NCBI RefSeq assembly: GCF_003236305.1
Contig: NZ_POTX01000007.1
Location: 1 to 56,760 of the forward strand
Direction: 5' to 3'
Length of the DNA stretch: 56,760 nucleotides
DNA from: Micromonospora endophytica
GTDB lineage: Bacteria > Actinomycetota > Actinomycetes > Mycobacteriales > Micromonosporaceae
The notes beneath the pieces are model-generated. The model did not search any database. It was not told where the DNA came from and saw only the letters and a list, made by a program, of their open reading frames with translations. Every line of letters begins with the position of its first letter. Positions within the stretch are counted from its first letter, which is position 1. Shown here piece by piece: positions 33,758-42,665 of the stretch. The translations under genes and the position numbers were made by a program.

Positions 33758-36163
33758 TCAAGTCAGGAACCGGTCTGTCGACCCACCGGTGGACAGGGCG
33801 ACTGTCACCTGGACCTGCTGCCCGGCGATCAACGAGATCACCCGGGCAGGCGAGCCGAGCGGGGACGAGGCGACCGCAGCGGTGGTGGTGAGGGACGCGA
33901 TCCCTCGCCGGCTGATGAGTGTGATCGCCTGGTCGACCGCCGAGGTGAGGGTCACCGTGGTGGTGCGGCCGGGCAGATCCCAGGCAAGGCTGTCGATCCG
34001 GACCTGGTTGCGGCCACGTACGCCGGTGATGGTGCCCTTGGCGAGTTGGTCGGGCACGGCGGGCAGCAGCTCGACGATGCCGGGCCTGGTGTAGATCAGC
34101 GCCTCGCTGAGCACGGCCGGCAGGGCGTTGGCCGCGTCGGCGTTGTAGGTCTCCAGGTTCGGGTTGTGCGACGTCATCAGGGAACGGAAGAGCATGTTGT
34201 TGCCAATGATCTTGCGAAGGTTGCGGTAGACACCGGTTCCGTCCTTCAGCCGGGCGCTGGCCAGCGCCCGGTGCAGGCTGCCGTGGGCCGAGATGTTCTC
34301 GTCGTCCCGGAGCGCCAGCGCCCGCAGCCCGGCGGTGACGAGCGCCGGTTGGTCCTCGGGGTTGATCTCGTGCAGCGGCCAGGCACCGTAGAGGTGGTGG
34401 ACGTGCCGGTGGTCGTACCGATCCGGGTGGCCGGGCCAGGACCATTCGGCGAGCGCGCCGTCGCCGTTGATGGTGTCGGGCGGAAACTTCCTCAGCAGGG
34501 CGGTCCAGCGCGCCACACCCTGCCCGGGGCCCTGTTCGGCACCGAGCGCGTCGGCGGCGTCGATGGCCGCACGGAGGGCGTGCCTGCCGGCCTGGATGTC
34601 ACCTGTGGCGTTGATCGCCAGCAGGACGTCCGTGTCGGCGGGCGAGTTCTCCATCGAGAACGACGGCACGAACACGACCTGGCCGGATGCGTCGGTACGG
34701 GTCAGGAAGTCCTCGTAGAACAGCGCCAGTTCCATGAGCGCGGGGCCCAACTTCTCCGCCAGGAACGTCCGGTCGCCGGTGACCTGGTAGTACTCCAGCA
34801 ACGGGTAGAACAGCCAGTCGGCGCCGCCGGTCCAGCAGTGGCCGGGGAAGCCGGCGTCGAAGTGCAGCATGTGCCCGTACTCGCCGTCGGTGCGGGATGG
34901 GGCGAGAAAGCCGCGGGCACCGTACAGGTTGCGGGCGTTGGTCCGCCAGTGGTCGAGTTGGCCGAGCACCAGATCGACGTAGCCCTGCATGGCGTCGGTG
35001 AGGTCGAGGATGTTGCCGCCGGCCACCTGAAGGTTGACATTGGCGTCAGTGGTGAAGTCGTCGGCCCAGGCACCGTCCCAGGTGCCGGCCCAGATTCCGG
35101 TCAGTCGGGGCGGCAGCACCCCGCTGGAGCTGAGAAACAGGTAGCGGCCGCTGTCGTAGAGCCGCTCCAGCAACGCCAGGTCCACCGTCTCGCGATCGGC
35201 GTTCTGCCTCGCGATCAGCTCGGTTGTCGAGAGCTGACGGTCGGCGGCAGCGACGTTCAGGTCCAGCCGGGAGCGGTCGTACATCGCCGCGTGCTGAGCG
35301 ACGTGCCGGGTACGCAGCGCACCGTAGTCCGCGCTCACCGCGGCCAGCGCCGCGTGCAGCCCTCTGGCGTCCCACGCGGTGGACGACTCGTACCTGTCGA
35401 GCTTGGTCAGCAGGACCAGCCTGGTCGCTGCGGCGACGACGATCGTCGACCCGTTCGCGGTCACCGTCCCACCGGTGGGCACGATCCGGGTGACGCCTTC
35501 GAAGCCGAACGCCCCCTGCCCGGGCGGGTAGGTGCCGCGCAGGTTCAGGTAGCCGGAGCCGTCGCTGACGGTGGCAAGGGTGCGGAAGCGGACCGAACTC
35601 GGGACGCCGGCCAGGGAGGTGTTGACGCTCAACGTCGCGTCGATCGACCGGCCGGAGGCGGGGGTCAACTCGTGCACGATGACCTTGTCGGCGCGGGAGG
35701 CGAAGGCCCGGCGGGTCCAGGTGCCGCTGCCGTCCGTCCAGGTGGACGTGACTTCGCCGGTGCGGAAGTCGGTGCGGCGGGCGTACCCGTCTGCGGTGGT
35801 CATGCCGGGGGTGCTGATCTGCAACTCGAAGCCAGGATGGTACGTCTGCGTCCAGCGCAGACTCCAGCCTGCGGCGAAGTCCGCGTTGGCGCCGTCGCAG
35901 TCTCCCGCCAACGCCTTGTCCCGCACTGCGTCCAACCGGCCGGAGATGACCGGCGGGGTCACGCCACGGCTGCCGTTGGGCAACACGAAGCGGTGATGAT
36001 TGAAGATCACCTTTTCCCGTGTCGGCGTGCCGTAGAGGACGGCGCCGTACTCACCGTTGCCGGTCAGGAAGCCGTCAGTCCACACGGTCGCGGCGCTGGT
36101 GTCGTGGATCCCCCGCTCGGGCAGCGTGCCCCCCGACGCCGCCGCCGCGGGCAGATCAGCCAT
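33758..36163 (-). CDS. Glycoside hydrolase family 95 (alpha-L-fucosidase/galactosidase-type)
   Basis: The protein has 801 residues; AAGGAACCGGG precedes the ATG. GH95 layout is visible: an N-terminal beta domain (WTDGFLTGNGEYGAVLYGT), an (alpha/alpha)6 barrel with LTGIWAGTWDGAWADDFTTDANVN (trimmed) and GHCWTGGADWLF, and a C-terminal beta-sandwich (TRPGIVELLPAVPDQLAKG). Family enzymes hydrolyse alpha-1,2-L-fucosides or alpha-L-galactosides by inversion. No signal peptide is present, though many relatives are secreted, so it may act on imported oligosaccharides. The gene stands alone with two dyads and a pentamer repeat in its leader, so transcriptional control by a sugar-responsive repressor is plausible. 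Confidence 0.88.
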   Translation of the reverse strand: MADLPAAAASGGTLPERGIHDTSAATVWTDGFLTGNGEYGAVLYGTPTREKVIFNHHRFVLPNGSRGVTPPVISGRLDAVRDKALAGDCDGANADFAAGWSLRWTQTYHPGFELQISTPGMTTADGYARRTDFRTGEVTSTWTDGSGTWTRRAFASRADKVIVHELTPASGRSIDATLSVNTSLAGVPSSVRFRTLATVSDGSGYLNLRGTYPPGQGAFGFEGVTRIVPTGGTVTANGSTIVVAAATRLVLLTKLDRYESSTAWDARGLHAALAAVSADYGALRTRHVAQHAAMYDRSRLDLNVAAADRQLSTTELIARQNADRETVDLALLERLYDSGRYLFLSSSGVLPPRLTGIWAGTWDGAWADDFTTDANVNLQVAGGNILDLTDAMQGYVDLVLGQLDHWRTNARNLYGARGFLAPSRTDGEYGHMLHFDAGFPGHCWTGGADWLFYPLLEYYQVTGDRTFLAEKLGPALMELALFYEDFLTRTDASGQVVFVPSFSMENSPADTDVLLAINATGDIQAGRHALRAAIDAADALGAEQGPGQGVARWTALLRKFPPDTINGDGALAEWSWPGHPDRYDHRHVHHLYGAWPLHEINPEDQPALVTAGLRALALRDDENISAHGSLHRALASARLKDGTGVYRNLRKIIGNNMLFRSLMTSHNPNLETYNADAANALPAVLSEALIYTRPGIVELLPAVPDQLAKGTITGVRGRNQVRIDSLAWDLPGRTTTVTLTSAVDQAITLISRRGIASLTTTAAVASSPLGSPARVISLIAGQQVQVTVALSTGGSTDRFLT

Positions 36164-36198
36164 CCCGGTTCCTTGTCACGCACACGTCCGCGGCCATC

Positions 36199-36238
36199 GC
36201 CTGGCCTGGCCAGGCCAGGCCAAGCCAAGCCAAGCCAA
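36199..36238. repeat. Pentanucleotide tandem repeat, eight units
   Basis: GCCTG x2, GCCAG x2 and GCCAA x4 run without interruption. The array lies 36-75 bases upstream of the glycosidase start, between its operators and its ribosome site, so copy number could change leader length. Confidence 0.8.
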
Positions 36239-36247
36239 GATCAGCAA

Positions 36248-36289
36248 GTCGAAACGATTCGACGAATCCTAACATCCGAGCGATGTTAG
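36248..36289. promoter_or_regulatory. Two adjacent dyads upstream of the GH95 gene
   Basis: GTCGAAACGATTCGAC (36248-36263, 6-bp arms, LacI-like look) and CTAACATC-CGAGC-GATGTTAG (36269-36289, perfect 8-bp arms). Both lie 85-126 bases upstream of the glycosidase start. They are candidate operators; no LacI gene is in the window. Confidence 0.5.
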
Positions 36290-36432
36290 TCAATCTTCCA
36301 TGCGCCCGATGCGGAGAGCCGGACCTCGGCGGCCGTACCCGGCGGGGTGTGCCGGCGTACGTTGGACAACAGGTTGGCCAGCAGCTGCCGCAGGCGCAGC
36401 TCGCCCGGTGGCGAGCCGTTGCGTCGGCGGAC
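36286..36432 (-). pseudogene. Histidine kinase C-terminal remnant (N-box region)
   Basis: In one minus-strand frame, 48 codons ending at a TAA (36286-36288) read ELRLRQLLANLLSNVRRHTP and PGTAAEVRLS. This is the typical N-box of actinobacterial sensor kinases (LxQLLxNLLxNVxxHTPPGT). The frame then ends abruptly in GAWKID, without the G1, F and G2 boxes. No start and no other kinase part is nearby, so it is a decayed fragment. Confidence 0.6.
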
Positions 36433-36480
36433 ACGATGACTCCGCCGAGGCTCCCGGGATTCGGGTCAGGCGCGGTGCGG

Positions 36481-36852
36481 TCAGCGAGTCTTCTTCGTTG
36501 CTCGCTTGCGCGGTGGCGTCAACAGGTCGGCGATCGCGGCGATGGCGGACGGCACCAGGCGGTAGTACGCCCAGACGCCGCGCTTGTCCCGCTCCAGCAG
36601 GCCAGCCTCGGTGAGGATCCGCAGGTGATGACTCACGGTCGGCTGAGAAAGCCCCAGGGGCGCGGTGAGGTCACTGACCGACGCCTCTCCTTCCGGGGAC
36701 GACTGGATCAGGCTGAGCAGCCGCAGCCGGGCCGGGTCGGCGATGGCCTTCAGCACTCCCGCGAGCCGCTCGGCATCGGCACGCTTGATCGGCTCGCCGG
36801 AAAGGGGCGAGATGACGGGCGTCGTAGTCTGCACAGTTCCCACGCCTTGCAT
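36481..36852 (-). CDS. ArsR-family winged-helix transcriptional regulator
   Basis: The protein has 123 residues from ATG 36852; a GTG at 36834 with AAGG upstream is an alternative start. The winged helix spans about 25-110, with LKAIADPARLRLLSLI, the recognition helix region LSQPTVSHHLRILTEAGLL and the wing DKRGVWAYYRLV. The Cys-based metal motif of ArsR/SmtB (ELCVCDL) is absent, and the equivalent segment is ASVSDL, so it probably senses something other than As/Cd. The basic C-terminus is PRKRATKKTR. TTGC...GCAA symmetry around 36848-36864 could be its own operator. The neighbours are gene remnants, so its target is unclear. Confidence 0.88.
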   Translation of the reverse strand: MQGVGTVQTTTPVISPLSGEPIKRADAERLAGVLKAIADPARLRLLSLIQSSPEGEASVSDLTAPLGLSQPTVSHHLRILTEAGLLERDKRGVWAYYRLVPSAIAAIADLLTPPRKRATKKTR

Positions 36853-37057
36853 CGTTGCAGCAATAACCGCGCCGGGCCGGCAAAACGAGGGCAGGATCAC
36901 CAATCGATTTACGTGGCGGAGCGAACCGCGTCGCGCAACGACCGCCACCGTGACCGCACCACCGGGCAAAGGAACGCCAGGAGGGAGCAGTGGGGAAGCG
37001 CCGCTGCCCGGGCTCGGGCGATGGCCTGGGCCAGTTCGGTCGCGGTGCAGCGCGGGA

Positions 37058-37327
37058 CAGACGCTGGCGGCGATCGCCGAGGCGGGTCTCGGGGTCGCCG
37101 TCTTCGGCGACACCGCCGACCTACGCGGCTTCGCCCTGCGCCGGCATCAACTCCTCGACGCCAGCGGCAGGCCCCTGAGCTTCGACCTGTACGCCGCGTG
37201 GATCCGCGACGGGGTCCCCAGCGACATCCGGAACTTCGCCGTGGAACTGGCGACGTCCTTCCGGCCACCCACCGGCCGGACCGCCCCGGTCCCGTCCCCC
37301 TCGACGGTGCCCGCTTCGGCCACCTGA
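37058..37327 (+). pseudogene. LysR-family regulator remnant (C-terminal part of effector domain)
   Basis: The plus frame ending in TGA at 37325-37327 reads QTLAAIAEAGLGVAVFGDTA, then RPLSFDLYAAWIRDGVPSDI and RNFAVELATSF. This matches the end of LysR effector domains (VAAGLGVAVLP, LYAAW). There is no HTH domain or start upstream, only about 200 bases of sequence without coding signature. I see nothing else in 36853-37412. Confidence 0.55.
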
Positions 37328-37412
37328 ACCGCGCGGATTCCTCAGATCCCTCGCCGTCGTCGTGCCGTCGTTCGCGGGACCGGCCGGCGGCGTGGTGCAT
37401 GGCTCGGCGAGG

Positions 37413-40400
37413 TCAGAAGGACTGCGCCCGAGCCAGCCCGTCCAGGTGGAAGCAGCGCACCAGCGCGGCCCGGTTGGTGACGCCCAGCTTCGTGAACACA
37501 TGGGACAGATGCATCTCCACGGTCTTCTGGGTGACGAACAGCCGGGCTGCCACCTGCCGGTTGGTCAGGCCCTCGCTGACCAACGTCGCCACCTGGGTCT
37601 CCCGTCGGGTCAGGGTCGAGGCCCCGCCCTGGCGGCGGGCCCGCCGACCGCCGGCCGAGCCGCCGGCCAGCAGCCGCCGCCGTTCGGTGTTCACCTGGCG
37701 GGCGAACAAGCCCGCTCCGCAGCGGCCGAAGATCTCCTCGGCCAGCCGAAACGTCGCACCGGCCTGATCCCGGTCACCGTTGGCCACCAGCGCTCTCGCG
37801 GCCACGACGTGCGCCTGCGCGGCCTCCAGCGGCATTCCGACCCGGGTGAGCGCCGCCGCGGCAGCCCCGGCTGCCACGGCCGCGGCGGTGGGATCCCGTA
37901 ACGCCAGCACCCTGGCGTTCGCGGACGCGGCCAACGCAGTGCGGCCCGGCCGTCCGAGTCGTTCGGCCACCTCGTACGCGCGCTGCGCCCATTCGGCAGC
38001 CGCGTCCGGGTCACCCTCGGCCAGGCAGGCCCGGGTCAACAGTTCGTACCAGCCGACCTGTGTCCAGGGTTCGAGGTCGGGCACTCCGGCCGTCGCGGCC
38101 ACGGCCAGGCAACCGGCGGCATCCCCCAGCGCGAGCCGCGTCTCGGCGTACGCGCTCAGCGCCAGCCTGCCCGGCCAACCGGAGACGGGCACGTCGAGGG
38201 TGCGGGGCGCCTCGGCCGGTCCGACCGGTTCGGCTCCGGTCCAGACGGTCAGCAGCTGGTCCATCGCCTCGGCCGCGGCGTGCAGCTCCCGGAACTGCGT
38301 GCTGGACGCCAGCCGCAGCGCCGCGGCGCAGTCGTCGGCCGCCTCCGCCAGCCGCCCGGCGTACCGGTGGGCCAGGATCCGGGCACCCAACAGGTGCAGC
38401 AGGGGAAAGTAACTCCCGGCCCCGGGAGAGACGTCGATGGCCCGGCTGAGGTGGTGCACGGCGTCGGCGAAGCGGTCCAGCAGGATCTCGCTCCAGCCCA
38501 CCCAGAGGGCGCTTTCCGGCTGCGCACCGAGTTCGGCGTCCAGTGTGGCGTCGAGCAGCGCGGCGGCCCGGATGGTCTCGCCGCCGGCGACCCGATTCCC
38601 CCGCAGCTGGCTCGCGGCCGCGAGCAGGCCCAACGCATGCGCCCGGACCGCAGCCGGCGGGCCGGGGGCGCGGCGGGCGGCACCCAGCGCGGCTGCCGCC
38701 CACCGACGCGCCTGCCCGGTCTGGCCGCTTGTCAGTTCCACCGCGCTCAGCGCGAGCGCCAGTGCCGCCTGGTCCGCCGGCCGGGCGGCGTGCGGCGGCG
38801 TCAGACCGGTGCGCAGCAACGCGGCGGCCTCCTCGTGCCGGCCGAGTTGGCGTTCGAGCTGGGCACAGAGCAGGGTCGCCGCGGTGCGGTGCGCGGACGG
38901 CTGCTCGTCGAGCAGCCGCAGCGCCTCGTGCAGTACGGCCCGCGCGGCTCTCGGATGGCCGACCGCACCCAGTGCCCGGCCGAGCTGCACGGCGAGCGCT
39001 ACCCGGTGCCCGGCGGGCTCCGCGGTGCCCGGCAGGAGCCTGATGGCGGTGCTGAGCCACCGGACGGCCGTGTGGGGGGCCCGGTCGAGCACTGCGGCGG
39101 CCGCCGCACCGAGCACCTCGACGGCGACGACGTCACCGGGCACCGCCAGCCGCAGCAGGTGCGGTGCCTGGGATTCGGGGTTGCTCCGGCGACGCCGCAG
39201 CTCCGCCAACGCACGGGCGTGCGCGGTCAGGCGCCAGCCGGCGTCGGTGGTGAGATACGCCGCGTGCTGGACCACCCGGTGCCGGAAGGCGAAACACCCG
39301 CTGCCGGCCACCGGCCGCAGCAGGTCGGCGGCGACGAGTTCGTCGATGGCCGCAGGTATCCGTTCGGTGGCGATCCCCGACACCTCGGCCAGCAGACCGG
39401 TGTCGACCGGCTCGGGTCCGAGTACCGCTGCGGCCGAGGCCACCAGATTGGCCGGCCGGGACAGCAGTTCGAGTTCGGCGGCCAACGCGGCGTCCACCTC
39501 CGCTGGGAGCGCTCCCAGCTCCAGTCGTTCGCTCGTCGTGCCGGGTAGCGGCACCGCGGCCAGCAACACCGACAGGTACTGCGGGTTGCCCCCGGACAGC
39601 TCATGCAGCACTGTGCGCTGGTTGGCCGAGAGCGGCAGATCGCTCAGTGCGTCGACGTGGTCCCGGGCGAGCGGCGCGACCTCGATCCGGGTCACCTGCC
39701 CGGCGGTGTCCAGTGCCAGGCGCAGCCGGGCCGGTGACTGGCGACGACGGTGCGCCATGACCAGCAGCAGCGGCGTACGTGGGGGTGCGTCGAGCAGGTG
39801 GCAGAGCAGGTCGACGGTGGCCCGGTCGCTGTTGTGCACATCGTCCAACATGATCAACAGTGGCCGTTCGGCCGCCAGCGTCTCCAGCAACAGCCGTACG
39901 GCACGCAGTTGCCGGGCGCTCACCGGCACGCCGGCCGGGGCCAGTGATCGGGCGCCCGCCAGGCGCAGCGACGGGAAGAGCGCATTGAGCAACTGCGCGT
40001 GATCGGACCGGAGTTCGGCCAGGCGTGCCTGGGACACCCCGGGCAGGTACGGGTCCAGCGCGTCGATGATCGCCGCCATCGGCACGTCCGAACCGGGTAC
40101 CGGAGCCCGGCCGGCGAGCACCTGCACCCCGTGTTCCCGCGCCACCAGGGCCATCTGGTCGAGCAGCCTGCTCTTACCGATCCCCGGCTCACCCGCCACT
40201 TCGACGATCCGCCCCGCACCGCCGAGCAGAGCGGTCACGGCCGCCGCCAGGGCCTCGCTCTCCCTCTCCCGACCCACCAGCGGCCGGCGCTGGCCGTCGA
40301 TGACCGCCGGCGGGCTGGACGGACGGGACGGCAGCTCCCACCCTGCCGGTCGGGACAGCTCCGCTCTTCGATGGTGCGGGGGGCCGGAGCTGATCAGGGA

Positions 40401-40454
40401 TCGGGTCAATTCGTGCTCCTCGGGGCGGTACGGGGGGATTGCGGTGCTGGTCAC
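37413..40454 (-). CDS. Large ATP-binding LuxR-family (LAL) transcriptional regulator
   Basis: The protein has 1013 residues from GTG 40454. The N-terminal AAA/STAND ATPase has Walker A GEPGIGKS (88-95) and Walker B LLIMLDD (199-205). The middle, about 400-920, is TPR-like helical repeats rich in Ala and Arg. The C-terminal LuxR HTH (about 945-1005) contains LTRRETQVATLVSEGLTNRQVAARL and VTQKTVEMHLSHVFTKLGV. LAL proteins are usual pathway-specific activators of polyketide clusters. It starts 31 bases after acpS, at the end of the carrier-protein operon. Twin TGGGGTNNTCCC elements in the divergent promoter at 47.6-47.95 kb are candidate targets. Confidence 0.93.
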   Translation of the reverse strand: MTSTAIPPYRPEEHELTRSLISSGPPHHRRAELSRPAGWELPSRPSSPPAVIDGQRRPLVGRERESEALAAAVTALLGGAGRIVEVAGEPGIGKSRLLDQMALVAREHGVQVLAGRAPVPGSDVPMAAIIDALDPYLPGVSQARLAELRSDHAQLLNALFPSLRLAGARSLAPAGVPVSARQLRAVRLLLETLAAERPLLIMLDDVHNSDRATVDLLCHLLDAPPRTPLLLVMAHRRRQSPARLRLALDTAGQVTRIEVAPLARDHVDALSDLPLSANQRTVLHELSGGNPQYLSVLLAAVPLPGTTSERLELGALPAEVDAALAAELELLSRPANLVASAAAVLGPEPVDTGLLAEVSGIATERIPAAIDELVAADLLRPVAGSGCFAFRHRVVQHAAYLTTDAGWRLTAHARALAELRRRRSNPESQAPHLLRLAVPGDVVAVEVLGAAAAAVLDRAPHTAVRWLSTAIRLLPGTAEPAGHRVALAVQLGRALGAVGHPRAARAVLHEALRLLDEQPSAHRTAATLLCAQLERQLGRHEEAAALLRTGLTPPHAARPADQAALALALSAVELTSGQTGQARRWAAAALGAARRAPGPPAAVRAHALGLLAAASQLRGNRVAGGETIRAAALLDATLDAELGAQPESALWVGWSEILLDRFADAVHHLSRAIDVSPGAGSYFPLLHLLGARILAHRYAGRLAEAADDCAAALRLASSTQFRELHAAAEAMDQLLTVWTGAEPVGPAEAPRTLDVPVSGWPGRLALSAYAETRLALGDAAGCLAVAATAGVPDLEPWTQVGWYELLTRACLAEGDPDAAAEWAQRAYEVAERLGRPGRTALAASANARVLALRDPTAAAVAAGAAAAALTRVGMPLEAAQAHVVAARALVANGDRDQAGATFRLAEEIFGRCGAGLFARQVNTERRRLLAGGSAGGRRARRQGGASTLTRRETQVATLVSEGLTNRQVAARLFVTQKTVEMHLSHVFTKLGVTNRAALVRCFHLDGLARAQSF

Positions 40455-40485
40455 CAGCGGAGGTCGCCGAACGGGCGGTGCCGGG

Positions 40486-40854
40486 TCACCATCCGGCGGC
40501 GACCACGGCGACCAGGTCCCGCTTGTGGGTGACCGAGACGGTCACGTGGGTGATCGAGGCCGACCGTGCTGCCTGGGCCGCGCTGCCCCGCAACGTGACG
40601 TTGGGCGACCCGTCGGGGTGGCGCAGCAACGCGATGTCCCGGGGCGTGACCCCCTCGAACAGGCCGGCGCCCAGGACCTTGAGCACCGCTTCCTTCGCGG
40701 CGAACCGCCCCGCCAGGTACTCCCGGCGCCGGCTGTCGCCCAGCGTCTCGGCATGGGCCAGTTCCTCGGCGGCGAAGACATAGCGCACGAACCAGCCCCG
40801 GCCCAGCAGCCGGTCCAGTTCGTCCAGGGCGACGAGGTCAATGCCGAGCCGCAC
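40486..40854 (-). CDS. acpS: Holo-[acyl-carrier-protein] synthase
   Basis: The protein has 122 residues, standard for AcpS. It starts MRLGIDLVAL with Mg-binding Asp6 and has FAAKEAVLK (51-59) with Glu55. It transfers phosphopantetheine from CoA to the carrier-protein serine. The start overlaps the acyl-CoA dehydrogenase stop by 17 bases, so it is part of this operon and presumably activates the ACP at 43550-43807. Confidence 0.93.
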   Translation of the reverse strand: MRLGIDLVALDELDRLLGRGWFVRYVFAAEELAHAETLGDSRRREYLAGRFAAKEAVLKVLGAGLFEGVTPRDIALLRHPDGSPNVTLRGSAAQAARSASITHVTVSVTHKRDLVAVVAAGW

Positions 40855-42070
40855 CGTCGACCGCCCGCTGTGCCGCCGGCTGCAAGGCCGTCCTGCTCCG
40901 CAGCAGGCTCTGGAAGGCCGCCATGGTGTGCAGGTTCGTCGTCCCCTCCATCAGTTCGAACGCCCGCACGTCGCGGTAGGTCTTCTCCAGCCAGGGATGC
41001 TCGATCAGGCTGGCGGGACCGAGGAGTTCGGCCACCAGCCGGGTGGCGTCCTCGGCGACGCGCGCCGCCCGCGCCTTGACCGCGCCGATGCCGGCCACGT
41101 CGACGACACCGGCATCGACCGCGGCGGCCACCGCGTACGTCCGGTGCCGGACCGCGGCGATGCGGTCCAGCACGCCGTCGAGTCGGTGGCGGTCCTGCCG
41201 GGGCAGCGTCGCGCGGTGCGTACGCAGGTAGTCGCAGGCGGCCTGGGCGCAGCCGAGCGCCATCGCCGCGATGCCCGGACGGAACCGGTAGAGGATGTAC
41301 GTGGCGCCGTAGAGCCCGCGCCGGCTGGGCGAGCGATCTGCGCCGAGTAGGTCCTCGGGGGCCACCGCGACGTCCTGGAAGCGCAGCCGGCTGATCCGCG
41401 CGCCACGCAGGCCGACGGTGGGCAGCAGTTCGCCGCTGAAGCCCGGCGCGCTGGTGTCCAACAGCACCGCCTCGATGCCCCACGGCCCGGGTGCGCGGCG
41501 GCAGAACACCACACCGAGCTGGGCGCGTGCGCCGTTGCCGATGTAGCACTTCGCCCCGTTGAGCAGCCAGCCGCCGCCCGGTGCCGGGGTCAGCGTCGTC
41601 TCCAGTTCCAGGGCGGCGGAGCCCTTGGCCGGCTCGGTCAGGGCGAAGAAGGTGTGGGTGGGAGCGGCAGCCAGCCGGCCGAAGTAGCGCTGCCGTTGCT
41701 GCTCGTCGGCGAGCGCCTGGACCACTCCGCCGGAGAGCGACGGCCCGGGGGAAGCCAGGATCACGTTCGGATCGCCGTACGCCACCTGCTCGGTGGCGAC
41801 GACCTGGCCGAGGACGGTGCTGCTCGCCGCCACCAGCGGCGCCGGGAACTCCCCCGCCGACCGGTACTGCGGCGGCAGCATCCCCTGGACCGGAAACCGC
41901 ACCTGCGGCTCGTGGAGGAACTCGGTGATGGCGTCGGGATCCCGGTCCAGCCGCTGCCCGATCACGCGTAACCGGCCGGTCATCGCCGCGCAGTAGTCGG
42001 CCAGTTCCCGGGTGCGCTCGTCGAGCAGGTCCGTCCCGGCGGACGGGGCGGCCTCGCGAAGCTCAGTCAT
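40838..42070 (-). CDS. Acyl-CoA dehydrogenase-family flavoprotein
   Basis: The protein has 410 residues from ATG 42070. The ACAD layout is complete: N-terminal helical domain, central beta domain with FFALTEPAKGSAALE (usual signature LTEPxxGSD, here GSA) and GWLLNGAKCYIGNG, and a C-terminal helical domain with the catalytic Glu375 in FELMEGTTN. It would introduce an alpha,beta double bond into an acyl thioester, probably on the ACP in this cluster. It overlaps the smaller ACAD-like gene by 8 bases and acpS by 17, so the three are translationally linked. Confidence 0.92.
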   Translation of the reverse strand: MTELREAAPSAGTDLLDERTRELADYCAAMTGRLRVIGQRLDRDPDAITEFLHEPQVRFPVQGMLPPQYRSAGEFPAPLVAASSTVLGQVVATEQVAYGDPNVILASPGPSLSGGVVQALADEQQRQRYFGRLAAAPTHTFFALTEPAKGSAALELETTLTPAPGGGWLLNGAKCYIGNGARAQLGVVFCRRAPGPWGIEAVLLDTSAPGFSGELLPTVGLRGARISRLRFQDVAVAPEDLLGADRSPSRRGLYGATYILYRFRPGIAAMALGCAQAACDYLRTHRATLPRQDRHRLDGVLDRIAAVRHRTYAVAAAVDAGVVDVAGIGAVKARAARVAEDATRLVAELLGPASLIEHPWLEKTYRDVRAFELMEGTTNLHTMAAFQSLLRSRTALQPAAQRAVDGAARH

Positions 42071-42665
42071 CGGCGTACTCCGTGTCGGGATGCAGGTAGA
42101 CGTTGCCCAGCACCTCGGCGAGGTGCAGGTCACCGGCGGGTCCGTCGGCGAGGAAGCCACTGGCGCCCAGCAACCGCAGCAGGTCCCGGCCGATGTCGAC
42201 CAGGCGCAGGTGGCAGCGCCACCGGGCGTCCCGGTCGGCGTGCCGATGCGCCTCGGGAACGGCCGCGTCCTCGGCCAGCCGCAGCGCGACGTCGGCCAAC
42301 TGGCCGGCGACGAGCTGCTTGGCCAGCAGTGTGGTGTCCCCCGAGGTGCGTCCTTCCAGGTGCCGCAGCGCGTGGGCGATGGTGGCGTCGAGCAGTTCGC
42401 GGTGCGCCGTCAACAGGGCCGCCGCGAAGCGGTCGGCGGCTGGCCCTTCGCCGAACGCGGACTCGGGGGTGGCCTCGGCGACGGCGAGGCCGAACCGGGT
42501 CAGCGGTCCGGGCGGCGCGTCGGGCAGCGTCACGGTGGAGGCGAGCACATGGCCGGTGGGAGACGCGACCAGCCGGCCGGGTGCCGCCCGGCTGTGCAGC
42601 GCGTCCAGGACGAGCGGGTACGGCGTGCTCGCCGGTGGCGGCGACGCGGAGGGTGCGGGGTTCAC
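42063..42665 (-). CDS. Acyl-CoA dehydrogenase C-terminal-domain-like protein
   Basis: The protein has 200 residues from GTG 42665, which overlaps the preceding stop (GTGA) and has AGGAAGG upstream. The first 25 residues are Pro/Ala-rich. Residues about 80-190 are helical, with LLDATIAHALRHLEGRTSGD, TLLAKQLVAGQLADVALRLA and a final GFLADGP...LAEVLGN. This resembles the last helical domain of ACADs without the FAD-binding beta domain or the catalytic Glu. It probably pairs with the full-length enzyme next to it as a heteromer. Function is inferred from position. Confidence 0.7.
   Translation of the reverse strand: MNPAPSASPPPASTPYPLVLDALHSRAAPGRLVASPTGHVLASTVTLPDAPPGPLTRFGLAVAEATPESAFGEGPAADRFAAALLTAHRELLDATIAHALRHLEGRTSGDTTLLAKQLVAGQLADVALRLAEDAAVPEAHRHADRDARWRCHLRLVDIGRDLLRLLGASGFLADGPAGDLHLAEVLGNVYLHPDTEYADD

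Noticed and set aside
34046..36289. 747-codon plus-strand open frame opposite the GH95 gene
   Set aside because: Antisense mirror of codon bias; no domain, and the minus strand encodes a complete glycosidase.
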